NCBI RefSeq assembly: GCF_043290135.1
Contig: NC_134700.1
Span: 164,271,772-164,335,771, forward strand
Length of the DNA: 64,000 bases
From: Rhipicephalus microplus
Lineage: Eukaryota; Arthropoda; Arachnida; Ixodida; Ixodidae
Reading direction: 5' to 3'
Shown: positions 55,603 to 64,000 of the stretch, piece by piece
Layout of the letters: every line of letters starts with the position of its first letter
How positions within the stretch are numbered: position 1 is the first letter of the stretch
Made by a program: the position numbers and the translations under genes
The notes under the pieces: generated by a model
Databases searched by the model: none
The model's input: the letters and a program-made list of their open reading frames with translations, nothing else
What the model was told of the DNA's origin: nothing

Positions 55603-56774
55603 TCAAACAAGGGAATGTATTGCTTGAGCCAGGTGGCAATAAGTGCAGCGCTCCTCAGACAGCATCGACAGGTTGTTCAAAATTTCCAACAAGGAACTTA
55701 CTTTTTGAACTGAGTCTGGTACAACAGCGCTACCAAGGTTCTTGATTGGTGAACCTTGATAGCAGGCAAAGACTTCAAGGTTTGCAAACACGGTCAATGA
55801 CGCATTCAAACAAGGTTCACGATAGTCGATAATGTTCAAAAACATGGAGCACTCTTCTTTATGAATCACAGTCCACTTTGGAGACACTGACACCCCTTGC
55901 AGGCGAGCCCTTAGTTCTTCGAGGGACGAAAACCGGTCTCGTTTTTGCTCCGCTTCATATGACGCCAGCGACTCTTCTACAGCACGGGCGAGTTGGGAGG
56001 CTTCTTGTCGGCTCCTCTTGGCGTCAGGGGTTTCTCTCGTGCTCTGGTCTCGTACTGATAGGTAGGACGGACAGCCGGAAAATACCGTTGGGACAGATCC
56101 AGGACGCAACCGTGGTACTGGAAGTGCAACTTCAATAACTCTCCCTGTCCTTGGATCCGTCTACGATGTCGTCTTCTCAATGCATGAAGCGTCGAAATGA
56201 TTCGCGCACACCTGCAAAAACGTTTCAAGAACGTCTGAGACGCCACTTCTCAAAAGAAAAAAATGCGCTCCCGTTTGCATGACCGCGTTTACAGTCCGTG
56301 TAGCTAAAACAAAGTCTACCTACGTTTCGCAAGCATCTAAATAAAAGCGCTGCGCTAAGCGGTACAAGCAACATGAAAGGAAACACGGGAGCGTGATGTC
56401 ACCGCACTCCACGAAGCGCTTCCACCGAGAGCTTGCAAGAATGGACGACACCACGGCACTGTTAGTGAACAAAGCGCAGCTGACCATCCTTGCTGCGAAC
56501 GCTGCTGGCGTCAGCGCTTCGCGAGGCCCGGCGGCCACACGCTCAAGTATTTCCCATCATAGGTGATTTCTACCCGAACAAGCAACGACAAGCTAAGAAC
56601 AGGAGCATCTCAAATTCTTACCTTAGTGCACGAAGTCGGCACGAAGTCCTTCCTAGGAATGGCGCGTAGCCATTGTTTGAGAGCGTCGGCGTCTTTAGGG
56701 AAGGAAAACACTTGTATCTTCTTTCCTGTTTTGTAGTTGCCGGTGCATCCGGGTACACAACACTTATTCGGCAT
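55603..56774 (-). pseudogene. Two-exon THAP-domain gene with premature stop
   Basis: Exon 1 (56774-56622): MPNKCCVPGCTGNYKTGKK, VFSFPKD, LKQWLRAIPRKDFVPTSC, ending AAG then donor GTAAGA. Exon 2 starts at 56211 after the acceptor TTTTTGCAG: VCANHFDASCIEKTTS. Together they give the C2CH pattern (C5, C10, then C and H of CANHF) plus the W, F and P of a THAP domain. An in-frame TAG follows TTS (about 56161), then the frame continues TDPRTGRVIEVALPVPRLRP, GCPSYLS, an E/R-rich helical stretch (ARAVEESLASYEAEQKRDRF) and a C-terminal part to TGA at 55603-55605. Without the stop it would be about 254 residues, far shorter than a P transposase, resembling stand-alone tick THAP proteins. Exon borders are from sequence signals only. 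Confidence 0.75.
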
Positions 56775-57716
56775 TGTCGCATCACTCCAGCATCACGCAC
56801 GGAAACGAAATTGCCGCAAAACAACAACGGAAAGCAACAAACGTGAAACACCGTCAACACCACGCCGCCGAACCGTCACCACCGCCGCCCGCGCTGCGCT
56901 CGCAGCCGCTGCGGCTTCCCCGAGAGTCGGCCGGCCGGAAATGACGTCAAATTGCTGGGCGCAGGCCTGAAAAGATTTTCCGGGGGTGACGGCTCGAGGC
57001 ACTCCGACACAGCGCCTTCAGAATACCAGTGACCAATTTTCTTGCGCAGAACATCAAATTAACGTTTTGTTCACTCTCTACAGACGCAAGACTATCTGTC
57101 TTTCGACGACATTTGCAGTGTAACATGCTCTACCATAGATTTTGAATTGGGCTTCGTGTCCAAACGATATCTATTCACGGGACGGCTTTATGTTCTCCCA
57201 TAGTAAAGTACCTCGTACTGTAAATCGTTAACAACTTTTTCTAAACACAGTGTAACATGCATATACGGTGCTGATTTCTTCGTGTTCATCTACGTGAATA
57301 CTGTTCATCATCGTGTTCTTTCAATTTTTTCCTTATGTAATTCTACCTATCTTCTTTGTCTTCTTTCTAATATCTTTCTTTGTACCTTTATCTCTTTTTA
57401 CATAATGATCACCCCTTTCCCTCATAACACTCACCTTGCTCCTCCTCACTCTCACTCTTTTTTCGATCCACTCGCTAACCTATTCTAAGCAAAGTTATGT
57501 CATGCTTCACCCTCTTTTCGCAAATGTTTTCTTTACCCCGTTTTCTTTACCTTCACCCTCACTTCATGCGCGTGACTATTCAGTGATATAGCTGTTGTAC
57601 TGCTGCATATTCTACACTGTGCAAGGCTATACCAAGCTTTGGAATCTCTCTCCTGCTCTTTTCTTTTCTTCTTGTCTTCGCATCACTTATCCTCACAGTC
57701 ACTTTTTTTTTCAATT

Positions 57717-57958
57717 GCCCCGCCGCGGTGGTGTAGTGGCTAAGGTACTCGGCTGCTGACCCGCAAGTCGCGAGTTCAAATCCCGGCTGTGGTGGCTGCA
57801 TTTCCGATGGAGGCGGAAATGCTGTAGGCCCGTGTTCTCCGATTTGGGTGTACGTTAAAGAACCCCAGGTGGTCAAAATTTCCGGAGCCCTCTACTACGG
57901 CGTCTCTCATAATCAAATGGTGGTTTTGGGACGTTAAACCCCACAAATCAATAAATTA
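57717..57958 (+). mobile_element. tRNA-derived tick SINE, full length (copy 2)
   Basis: Same insertion as 47740-47981, with the same TTTTTTTTCAATT duplication and one visible difference in the head (GTAGTGGC against GTAATGGC). Confidence 0.93.
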
Positions 57959-58798
57959 TTTTTTTTCAATTCATTTCCTTGTTCACCATCAGTACAGAAT
58001 AAAGTCTCGAAGTTCCAAAACTGACAGGAGAACCTCTTATTAGTCATTTGTTAATATTAATCAATTGCATGGAAAGGCAAAAAGCAGTTAAACAGTAAAA
58101 AATGACGCGAGAAATAATAAGCAAATTTTATAAGAAAAAACAACAATGGAAAGAACCAACAAAAGGTAAATCTGTACAAGAAGCGTAATTTACGGGAAAA
58201 TGGTACAGAACTAATTATAAATGATAAACATAGCAATCAACGTAACTTACTGTTGTTACAAAACGGACCCCTGCAACTGCCTTGACTGGACTCTGGGGTC
58301 CTACCTGTATAATAATAACCAGCCATTATATGTATGATACACAATAAAATTTATTTATTTATTTATTTATTTATTACATAGGCATAAGGGTTTGTAAAAA
58401 AAACACGGTGTACAATTGATGTATAAATACTGAAACATGCTGGCAACTAATTTTAACAAAATCTTAAATTTCTAAAGACAACAAACCGAAAATTGGAGAA
58501 AAAAGTTCGACACAATTCTTTGATACATAGTGTGGGAGTATTATTGTAACGGAATAAAATAAATGCTTTACGTATATAATTATTATGAATCGATAGCGAG
58601 CAATGTTGTTAGTAGATGTGTCTTCATGTGTTTTTTTATTATAATGTTGTGCAGCATGCATGAATATCTAATGGAAATATATTCCAGTGTTGAATGGCAG
58701 TGAAAGCAGTGGTGAATCACTCATATTGGTATTTATTTGGGAAAGTAAAATGTCGCTGTTAAATGAAAATCTAGTGTTATTACTATTAGAGCAGATGC

Positions 58799-59671
58799 TC
58801 AAAACGTATTGATAGTGATTTCATGGTTACGTGTGTGATATATTAGTAAAAACAGTTTTAGCTTAATCATGTATCGTAGTGGTAGTATGGTTAAAAAAGT
58901 GTAATTTAGTACCGAATGAGACATGTACCTAAAAAACTTATGATCCACAAGGCTTGATTCTCTAAATGTTGTAGATGTGTTAAATCTGTGGTGTATGTGT
59001 TCCCCCAGACGGAAATGCAGTATTGAAGGTGGTAATGTGTAAATGCGTAATAAAGTGAACATCTGATATGCTGTGGGGAAAACTAGCGTGTTAAAACGAG
59101 TACTCTCATACCGTAATCGATCTCTCTTTAAGATCATTTCAGCATGCCGGTTAAACTTAAGATGACAATTGAGCTTGACCCCAAGAAAGATGACTTCGTG
59201 TTGCAGGTTAAAGAACATGATCATTAAGGATAAGTGGGGGTGCAGATGGAATGACACAATAATTTCTAAGAAGCATGAATGGGGCTTTAGGTGTATTGAT
59301 ACGAAGTTTGTTTTTTTTATGCACCAAACAGATAAGTTGCCCAGGTCACAGTTGAGTCGGGTTATTATTGTATCCATGCAATCGCTAGAAATAAATGTAG
59401 TGGTGCCGTCAGCATGTAAAATGGATGAGATGCTAGTTAGGCAGTTGGGAATATGATTAATGTATACGAGAAATAAGATGGCACCAAGAAGTGAGCCTTG
59501 TGGGACACCCATTATGACTGGTTTAACAAGTGATAGTGAACCTTCGAAATTTACAATCTGCGTTCTGTTAGTTAAATAGCTTCGAATGAGTGAAAGTGCT
59601 GGGCCACAAATTCCCTCTGCTTCCAGCTTATGATATAGGATGTCACGAGAGGTGGTCATGAGAGATGTCAT
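58799..59671 (-). pseudogene. RT core fragment of the CR1-like LINE (copy 2)
   Basis: Same blocks as 48946-49710 (GVPQGSLLGAILFLVYINHI, LHADGTTTF, FLGVKLNCHLKFNRHAEMIL). The last part is read in a wrong frame after the C insertion, so the open frame runs on 35 codons longer without family similarity. Confidence 0.8.
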
Positions 59672-59947
59672 GAGAGATCTACAAATCTACAAAGAGATCT
59701 ACAAAATCTACAACTACTTAGCCGACAATATGGCCGTTGTCAAGGCCATGCTCTAATTTGTCAGTGAATGATAAAATAGCTATTTCAGTGGAATAGTTTC
59801 TGTGGAACTCATGTTGTTCAGGTAATAGAGGTTTAATTTTTTTAGGAATAGTTTGCTCAGTGGTTAACAAGCAGCATTTCTATGATCTTGCTAAAGAAAG
59901 GGTAGCATAGAGATTGGCCGATAGCTAGATATTTATTCTCTGTCACC

Positions 59948-60960
59948 TTTTTAGGAGCAAAGCTTCTTATAACGACACCCGTTCGTCCCTCGTAGTCTGT
60001 AACAAGTATAACATTTTGACCTCCAAGGTGGTGCCGGCGAGAGACTTCTTCTGTGCGTTGTTGAACAATAAAAAATAGTGCTCAATGTACATGTTAATGG
60101 CTGCTAATGGGGATTGAAAGACAGGAGCATTCGGTTTTTAGTTACGCGCAGGCTGCGATTACCATTAGCAGCCATTGGCATGTACATTGAGACCTATCTG
60201 ACAAGAAAGGGTTGCTACGTTATACTCGCTGGGTGTAACCCTCCTTAGCTTTAGAAATGTTTAGCGAGCGTTGAGCCGCAGTGCCATGAATACAATGAAC
60301 TTGTATATACCATGAATGAACTCGAGGTGGTTAAAAATGGGAAGTAGATACGAAGCGCAAGCCGTAAGAAAGTAAAAGCCGAATTCTTCACCTATCATTT
60401 CCCGATAGCAGCCATTGGCATGTACATTGAGCACTATCTGACTGAAAAAGTTGCTACGTCATACTCGCTGGGCGTAACCTCCTTGGTTTTCGAAAGGTTT
60501 AGCGAGCGTTCGTCCGCAGTGCCATGAATACAGTGAACTAGTATATACTATGAACTCGAGGTGGTTAAAGGTGGGAAGTGGACCTGAAACGCAAGCCGTA
60601 AGAAAGTGTGCGTGTGCCACCTCTCGTTTAGTCCTTGGAATGTCCGCTGGATGGCGGTGCTTCTATATGGGGAATATATGACGAAAAGATGCGAGATGGT
60701 GGTACTTGGAGCGTTGAATAGATGGACGAACGGACACAAAGACAGATGCATGGATGGGCGCATGAACGGACGGAGGGGCGGCTGCATGGACGAACGCAGG
60801 GACGGACGCGCAAACAGACGCACGCACGGACGGGCTGATGGACGCATGGACGGTCACACTGACGGATGTATGGACGGACGGAAGCAAGAACGACTGGACG
60901 GACGAATTCTTTGCCCCACTCTCCATCATTCACTACATGGATATGCTACCATTTTTTTAA
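59948..60960 (-). repeat. Composite repeat C7, nested in LINE (copy 2)
   Basis: Counterpart of C6 (49986-51000) with the same borders, two internal segments and minisatellite (60717-60897). Substitutions are scattered and I saw no large length change. The termini are TTTTTAGGAGCAAAGCTTC and GGATATGCTACC. Confidence 0.82.
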
Positions 60961-61024
60961 TATGGGAGTTATTTTACCGTGCTTTAACTTGTTGGGAAAA
61001 CACATCTTTTAAAAAAGTGGTTAA

Positions 61025-61753
61025 TTATATGCGCCAATACTTCAACAATGTAAGGTGATAATATTTGATTTTAGAGGGCTCTAAATCGTCAAGACCAGGT
61101 CCAGTAGTCCGTAAACTAGGGATTGTGTCTGACACTATTTTGTCTGAGGTGCGATATAGATAAAATAAATAAGGGGTCTGATTGAGTATTGACTGGGTTG
61201 CCTGAGTGTTGACTGTGTGACAGTGATTGAGTGTTGACTGTGAATGATCGGGTGTAGGACGGCATAAAGCATTGAATTCATTTGCGAGGTCAGTGGCTTC
61301 CGTTACCATCCTTGTTCCTGTATTCACTCTATTAGAATTGCGCCTAGGGGAAGATAAATGAATAAATGACCTGATTGTATCCCATCTTTTACGAGTGTCA
61401 TTTTTCTGTTTGGTTATTGAATTCTCAAAGTAGGTATGCTTAGCTTCTTTCAAGAGTTTGCCGCGCGTATTATAATAAGCTACATATCGCTTCTGCAACG
61501 TTACATTGAAAGGCTGGCGCTTGAACTTTTTGTGAAGGTTTTCATGTTTATTAATGCTTTGTAAGAGGGCTGTTGTTATCCATGGGTTTCTTGGAGCTGA
61601 AAACCCGTGTGAGACCTGTGTTATGCTCATACACTGTAAGTACGCCGTTCTAACTTTGTTATTAAATTGCTGGAATGCGATGACTGGATCATTTGCTGAT
61701 AGAATTGATTTCAAATTTGTTTGACGAATTTCGTGGTGATCGAGAGTGTCCAC
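61025..61753 (-). pseudogene. Pre-RT segment of the CR1-like LINE (copy 2)
   Basis: Continuous frame from the endonuclease-RT linker (LDHHEIRQTN, PRNPWITTALLQSINKHENL, YFENSITKQ) to GPGLDDLEPSKIKYYHLTLL just upstream of composite repeat C7. It belongs to a dead LINE; the open frame reflects chance preservation. Confidence 0.78.
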
Positions 61754-62092
61754 GTAGCGGCAGTGTAGGACGTAGCATCCCTACACGGTTGCGCTTAGTA
61801 GGTAAGCCTAGTGCAGACCTATATCCACAACTTGAAAGTGTTGAAAGTGTGTTTTTCTTGTGTTTCTGTGCACATGCATGTTGGTTGAGTTTAAAAATTC
61901 AAAAACGGGGTAGTGGTCCATAATATGAACAACGATTACTCCAGCAAGTTCTTCAATTTATGATTTTGAATATATGTAGCCTATTAATGATTTGAAACCA
62001 CGAGAGGGACATCTGCCAGGGACAGCTATTGGTGAATCTAGGCCACAATTTTCATAGCATGTGGGGTAGTTAGAGCAATGACTATCATTAGG

Positions 62093-63232
62093 TGTCACAG
62101 AACGAGCGCTCAAAAAGGGCGCGCCGCCAAATTCTCGCGACGAAACGCCCGAAACGCCGGAGTGACGCCGAGAGGTCAAAAGAAAAAGAAAAAAAAGAAA
62201 ACAAGCTCTCCGGGAGCGCGACTCTCTCCCCTTGGAAGCGTGGCTTCGCCGACGAACCTCCTAACCCCACATCGGCGGCCGAGCAAGCACTCGAAATTTC
62301 TAGAAGGAAAGAGGCGTGGTCATGCCAAGTTGAGTCATCCGTCGCGGAGGGCATTCGAACCGTCTCGCCCTCTCCCCAGCCTTCGCTGCGTATCGCTCCG
62401 ACGAAACGACGAGAACCTTCTGGAATCTCGCGCGGAAGGTATTTAATCGAGCAGCCGAGACGAGAGAGCAGGAGAAGACGGAAGTTAGCGCCAGAGCGCG
62501 TAGGGATTCCGCCGTGTAGTCGGCGAAGGTTTTGACCGTAGCGACAAAGCAGGAGAAGAGGATTTCCACCTGAGGGGTGAAGGCTCGAGCTACAGGCAAG
62601 AGCGTGCGTCTACCGCTATCGAGCGAAGACGCGTGGCAACAGCTGCGTGTGTGAAGCCGACGTGTTTCCGGCGAAGAAGTTTGAAGCTTGGAGAGTGGCC
62701 AATTGAAGACGCGAGGTTTCCTGGAAGAGAAACTTCGGCGAGGTTTCCTGGAAGAGAAACTTCAGGGGCAGCGGAACGACAACAACGCTGAACTTTGAGT
62801 GAGTGATTCTCGGAATAGTATCATCCAGACTTTTGTTCCAAGAACTTTGGACTGGATATGTTTTCTATCTTTTTAGTCTTTAAGTGTCTTGGTTGTTCAA
62901 TGCATGCGACTGCATTGTAGTGTGTATTGTTGTCTGTGTCCGTTGTTTCGAGTGTGGCTGATTGTACTGTGTAGTACGTTGTTTGATTGGTGACATATTG
63001 TATGCAACTATTGTGGAGTGTGCATATTTGTGTATTGTGTTTTTTATCTGCCATTATTCTGAATATAACTTTGTTTTGGTTATCAACTCTCAGCTCTGAC
63101 TTTTTCTTTGGGCCACAGCCGGCGTCCGCTGGCGCGCCAGAAAGGATCACTTCTAAATTGTCCACGCTTTCGTGGTGCGGTTCTCTTGGAATTAGCCCGG
63201 CGATCGCCTCCCTAAATAACGGGACTTGTGAC
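62093..63232 (+). repeat. Probable 5' LTR of a second Ty3/gypsy element
   Basis: Runs from TGTCACAGAACGAGCGC (62093) to GGGACTTGTGACA (63232), TG...CA borders, about 1140 bp. It has a TATA-like GGTATTTAATCG near 62440 and a perfect-but-one 27-bp tandem duplication at 62711-62764. The first 243 bp are repeated at 52134-52376 in copy 1. The right border is inferred from the GTGACA end (as in the solo LTR ending 19884) and the distance to gag. The 3' LTR lies outside the window. Confidence 0.5.
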
Positions 63233-63432
63233 AAATTATCTTACGTCCGCGACACAGGACCTTTTGGTGCACAGTGTGCCCAAAGTAGTGAGAAAGAGCC
63301 TCGAGTTGTTGATACTGCTATCGGAACGATTTTGTGTGTTGTTCAGTGTTCTCATTAACGAGTGCAGGGAAGTGTTCCGATAGACTGATTTAGGCAGATA
63401 CTTTTCACACGCAGCAAGACTTTTTTTGCACC
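63233..63432. promoter_or_regulatory. Leader between LTR and gag, probable primer-binding site region
   Basis: 200 bp between the proposed LTR end and the gag start. Reverse transcription would be primed just after 63232. I could not assign the tRNA. It contains short T-runs and no ORF of note. Confidence 0.35.
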
Positions 63433-64000
63433 ATGGATCTCGAAAAGTTAGTAGCTCTTGGTGAGAACATGGGTCTTTCTGGCGCCGAACTACGGAAGTG
63501 GGTCACCCAGAAAGAAAAAGAAGAAAAAGAGAGAGCCAATGAAGAAAAAGCAGCTGAGTTGGAGAGAGAGAAGTTGGCAGCTGAGAGAGCGAAAGAAAAA
63601 AGAGAGCAGCAGTTGAAGTTGGATTTGGAGAGAGAGAGGTTGGCAGCCGAAAGGGCGAGAGAAGAAAGAGAAGCGAGGGAGCGACAGCTGAAAGAAGAAA
63701 GAGAAGCGGAGATGGCTGAAATTGAACGGCAGCGGCAGCACAAGATGGAACTCGAGCGGCTCCGTTTGCAACAGCGAAGTGAAACTCCCGTTCAAGCTAG
63801 AGTTGAAAGCAGCGAACGGGAAGATCATGGCTTCCGCTTGAACCCAAGCAAGCTGCTCGTAGCGTTTGGTGAAAGGAAGGACGACCTTGACGCGTACCTT
63901 CAAAGATTTGAGACAATTGCAAGGAGCCAGAATTCGCCGGAAAATCAATGGGCAACTGCTTTGAGTACTTGCTTGAGTGGTGAAGCGCTCCGTGTGTACG
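63433..64000 (+). CDS. gag: gag-like protein of the second Ty3/gypsy element, cut by window end
   Basis: Starts at ATG 63433 in a CACCATGG context and stays open for 189 codons to the window edge. N-terminus MDLEKLVALGENMGLSGAEL, then a strongly charged E/K/R/A-rich coiled coil (about residues 27-115, repeats such as ERERLAAERAREEREARE), then a gag capsid-type segment from about residue 135 (LLVAFGERKDDLDAYLQRFE, WATALSTCLSGEALRVY). This layout, a long coiled coil before a SCAN/capsid-like fold, is one I associate with Ty3/gypsy gag proteins in tick genomes. No internal stop is seen, so it may come from a young or intact element. Protease and RT would lie downstream of the window. Confidence 0.75.
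   Translation, partial: MDLEKLVALGENMGLSGAELRKWVTQKEKEEKERANEEKAAELEREKLAAERAKEKREQQLKLDLERERLAAERAREEREARERQLKEEREAEMAEIERQRQHKMELERLRLQQRSETPVQARVESSEREDHGFRLNPSKLLVAFGERKDDLDAYLQRFETIARSQNSPENQWATALSTCLSGEALRVY

Larger units (their letters stand above)
54535..56991 (-). mobile_element. P-element-like transposon carrying a THAP gene
   Basis: 2457 bp with terminal inverted repeats of about 31 bp: both ends start CGTCACCCCCGGAA and, after a 2-bp length difference, continue CTTTTCAGGCCTGCGC. Flanked by the 7-bp duplication GCTCGAG (54528-54534 and 56992-56998). The empty site is preserved in copy 1 (47015-47021). Just inside the left end are further palindromes (GTCACGTGAC, GACGTC). The gene on the minus strand encodes a THAP zinc-finger protein, the DNA-binding domain of P-element transposases. 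No RNase-H-like transposase domain was found, so this is probably a non-autonomous derivative. P elements usually make 8-bp duplications; 7 bp is what fits here. Confidence 0.8.
58348..62092 (-). mobile_element. CR1-like LINE in copy 2, split by composite repeat C7
   Basis: Counterpart of 48371-52133. The RT frame 58799-59671 is shifted near 59002. The pre-RT frame 61025-61753 is uninterrupted over 242 codons, because the copy-1 stop is an arginine codon here and the T-run near 61721 is one base shorter. The catalytic box is HADG in both copies, so the loss predates the duplication. Confidence 0.82.
52815..62335 (+). repeat. Segmental duplication, copy 2
   Basis: 9521 bp, collinear with 45302-52376. 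The 2446-bp length difference is almost entirely the P-like transposon (2457 bp plus a 7-bp target duplication), less a few bases of simple-repeat shortening, for example the (TTTA)n at 58350 against 48372. The right side continues without a break into the rest of an LTR and a gag gene, so this side looks like the original flank and the copy-1/copy-2 junction looks like the new one. Confidence 0.93.

Overview
The window looks like repeat-dense intergenic DNA from a hard tick (Ixodidae). The main pointer is a tRNA-headed SINE present in nine copies that I recognise as the tick Ruka type. Eukaryotic LTR elements, LINEs and DNA transposons fit with this. I found no convincing host gene, no bacterial gene and no CRISPR array. 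Almost every codable stretch belongs to a mobile element, and nearly all of those are broken.

Layout. 1-5643: a composite minisatellite repeat split by a Ty3/gypsy LTR retrotransposon (313-5523; 169-bp LTRs, ATAT target duplication). 8288-10060, 12589-14569, 20100-21407, 22367-24092 and 38454-40697: five copies of a ~1.6-1.7 kb interspersed family built of ~146-bp monomers, each with a perfect or near-perfect ACCAAATTTGGT palindrome. Three carry SINEs with clear target duplications and one carries a nested composite repeat. 10441-11095 and 15097-15841: diverged single copies of segments found again in the later duplication, the second broken by a 5'-truncated LINE. 27536-28203: a PIF/Harbinger-like remnant with TTA duplications. 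30650-37405: an I-clade LINE (ORF1 with three zinc knuckles; ORF2 with endonuclease, RT, RNase H) inserted in the RT gene of a CR1-like LINE.

41388-44941 is a 3.55-kb IS630/Tc1/mariner-type transposon with ~230-bp terminal inverted repeats made of many short TTTAATCCAAG-type repeats. Inside it lies an 89-bp-arm perfect palindrome (43548-43737), each arm holding a hammerhead-ribozyme-like core, bracketed by (TA)n and (CA)n/(GT)n tracts.

45302-52376 and 52815-62335 are two nearly identical copies of one ~7-kb segment, separated by 438 bp holding a LINE fragment. The segment holds a SINE, an old CR1-like LINE on the minus strand, a composite repeat nested in that LINE, and the start of an LTR. 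Only the second copy carries a 2457-bp P-element-like transposon (54535-56991) with ~31-bp inverted repeats, a 7-bp target duplication and a two-exon THAP-domain gene with a premature stop. The right end continues through a ~1.1-kb LTR into the gag gene of another Ty3/gypsy element that runs off the window.

Insertion order can be read from the nesting: CR1-like LINE, then composite repeat, LTR and SINE, then duplication, then P-like element. A false duplication in the assembly (two haplotypes joined) is the main alternative for the duplicated part. All family assignments come from reading motifs; no database search was possible.
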